Shown here: one piece after another, positions 63,393 to 64,000 of the stretch
Position numbering within the stretch: the stretch's first letter is position 1
Layout of the letters: the number at the start of each line of letters is the position of its first letter
Made by a program: the position numbers and the translations under genes
The notes under the pieces: model-generated
What the model was told of the DNA's origin: nothing
Database searches by the model: none
What the model saw: the letters and a program-made list of their open reading frames with translations, nothing else
Assembly (NCBI RefSeq): GCF_014697615.1
Contig: NZ_JACJSD010000018.1
Location: forward strand, 1-64,000
Direction: 5' to 3'
DNA: 64,000 bases
Origin: Nostoc sp. FACHB-280
GTDB taxonomy: Bacteria; Cyanobacteriota; Cyanobacteriia; Cyanobacteriales; Nostocaceae

Positions 63393-64000
63393 TCATACTT
63401 TTTTATCTCTGATTTCAACGATCGCCGTACTTTGCTCTACTATGGGCTGAATGTATGATTGTGTTCTTAGCTGTCTGGTTTGCTCGACGATGCTTTCTAT
63501 GTCTTCTTGGGATAGACGTTGAACGTAGTTGAGCTTAACTTCTTCTAAGAAATCAAATAGCAAGCTTTGAATTTCAGCTGTGACTTTTTTTTGCTGCACT
63601 TCTGCACCTAAAGCGTTGGTGAAGCTTTGGGCAAGTTGGCTTGTGAGTTTTGCACCCACGGGATCTTGGATAGCACCGACTAAAACGCTGTATAAGCTGG
63701 TGGTTATTTGAGTTGCTAGTTGTTCGCTGAGTTGGGTTTGGGCTTGTCCGATGGCGGGGAAGGCTTGGAGGTTGCGGTACAGGGGAACTTGATTGAGTAC
63801 TGTGTCGATGTTGTGGCGCAAAATTGCTGCTATGTCAGGCTGAATTTTGGGTAAAACTTCATAGACGACGGTTTGGGTTAAAATCCCTGCGATCGCTTCA
63901 ATTTCATTAACATTATTAATATCCACATAGGGACGTAGGTTTTCTTGTTGCGATATCCAACGAGTAAAATCTCCCTGTTTAATCGAAATTTGAATTTGGT
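63393..64000 (-). CDS. protein of unknown function, partial at the right edge
   Basis: The reading frame stays open through the right boundary, so the 5' end is outside the window; the visible 202 codons end at 63393. The in-window ATG-like start near 63926 is not the gene start, because upstream codons (SIKQGDFTRWISQQENLRPY) continue in frame. The product is a helical, soluble protein with a central Leu/Gln-rich region and no recognised motif. Upstream of the rimP unit on the same strand but 198 bp away. Function unknown. Confidence 0.65.
   Translation of the reverse strand, partial: QIQISIKQGDFTRWISQQENLRPYVDINNVNEIEAIAGILTQTVVYEVLPKIQPDIAAILRHNIDTVLNQVPLYRNLQAFPAIGQAQTQLSEQLATQITTSLYSVLVGAIQDPVGAKLTSQLAQSFTNALGAEVQQKKVTAEIQSLLFDFLEEVKLNYVQRLSQEDIESIVEQTRQLRTQSYIQPIVEQSTAIVEIRDKKV

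Overview
The window looks like chromosomal DNA of a filamentous, heterocyst-forming-type cyanobacterium (Nostocales, Nostoc/Anabaena-like). The signs are frequent copies of the octamer GCGATCGC (HIP1), heptanucleotide short tandem repeats (STRR) in many intergenic regions, a cyanobacterial NDH-1 subunit (NdhM), a nirA-nrtABCD-narB nitrate operon with an NtcA-type promoter, NarM, IctB and a cyanoexosortase. No CRISPR array, tRNA, transposase or prophage was seen. Species assignment is an inference.

Layout. 1-590: the 5' end of a 16S rRNA gene (minus strand, running off the left edge) with its promoter. 591-3620: a NarL-type response regulator, a small conserved-looking ORF and ndhM. 4627-10996: a phospho-signalling cluster made of a PP2C phosphatase with a zinc ribbon and a kinase-like N-terminus, a CHAT caspase-like protease fused to an FHA domain, an unrecognised 215-residue protein, and (convergent) an FHA domain fused to a PrsW-type intramembrane protease. 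11429-23541: a DJ-1/PfpI protein, NarM, a PsiE-like protein and the nitrate assimilation operon (uptake by NrtABCD, reduction by NarB and NirA), read leftward from an NtcA-type promoter. 23728-33198: a Rieske protein, a HEAT-repeat protein, a Uma2 nuclease with an unknown partner, an acyltransferase, ProS, a GerMN protein, an ArsR regulator and the AccB/EF-P pair. 33457-44502: a CYP38-like peptidyl-prolyl isomerase, a second Uma2, ThiL, GAPDH (Gap2 type), NadD, MurC-MurB, YbaB, a low-molecular-weight phosphatase, an Rre1-like regulator, SmpB and a WGxxGxxG protein. 44693-48069: IctB and a histidine-kinase-like protein that lacks its phospho-acceptor histidine. 48746-55888: an exopolysaccharide/exosortase cluster (DegT aminotransferase, cyanoexosortase and companion, Wza-like exporter, Wzc-like protein). 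56006-64000: two small conserved-looking proteins, then the rimP-nusA-ylxR-infB translation operon, preceded by a possible leader terminator, and a partial unknown gene at the right edge.

The most notable items are (i) the cluster of pThr-recognition, phosphatase and protease domains at 4.6-11.0 kb, which could be a phosphorylation-gated proteolysis system; (ii) a two-hairpin repeat family inserted in frame, in the same orientation and same reading frame, in both nirA and murB; (iii) an intrinsic-terminator-like hairpin about 14 nt before the rimP start codon, with a plausible promoter upstream; and (iv) repeat elements in four of the five junctions of the nitrate operon. All functional calls come from reading motifs; no database search was run.
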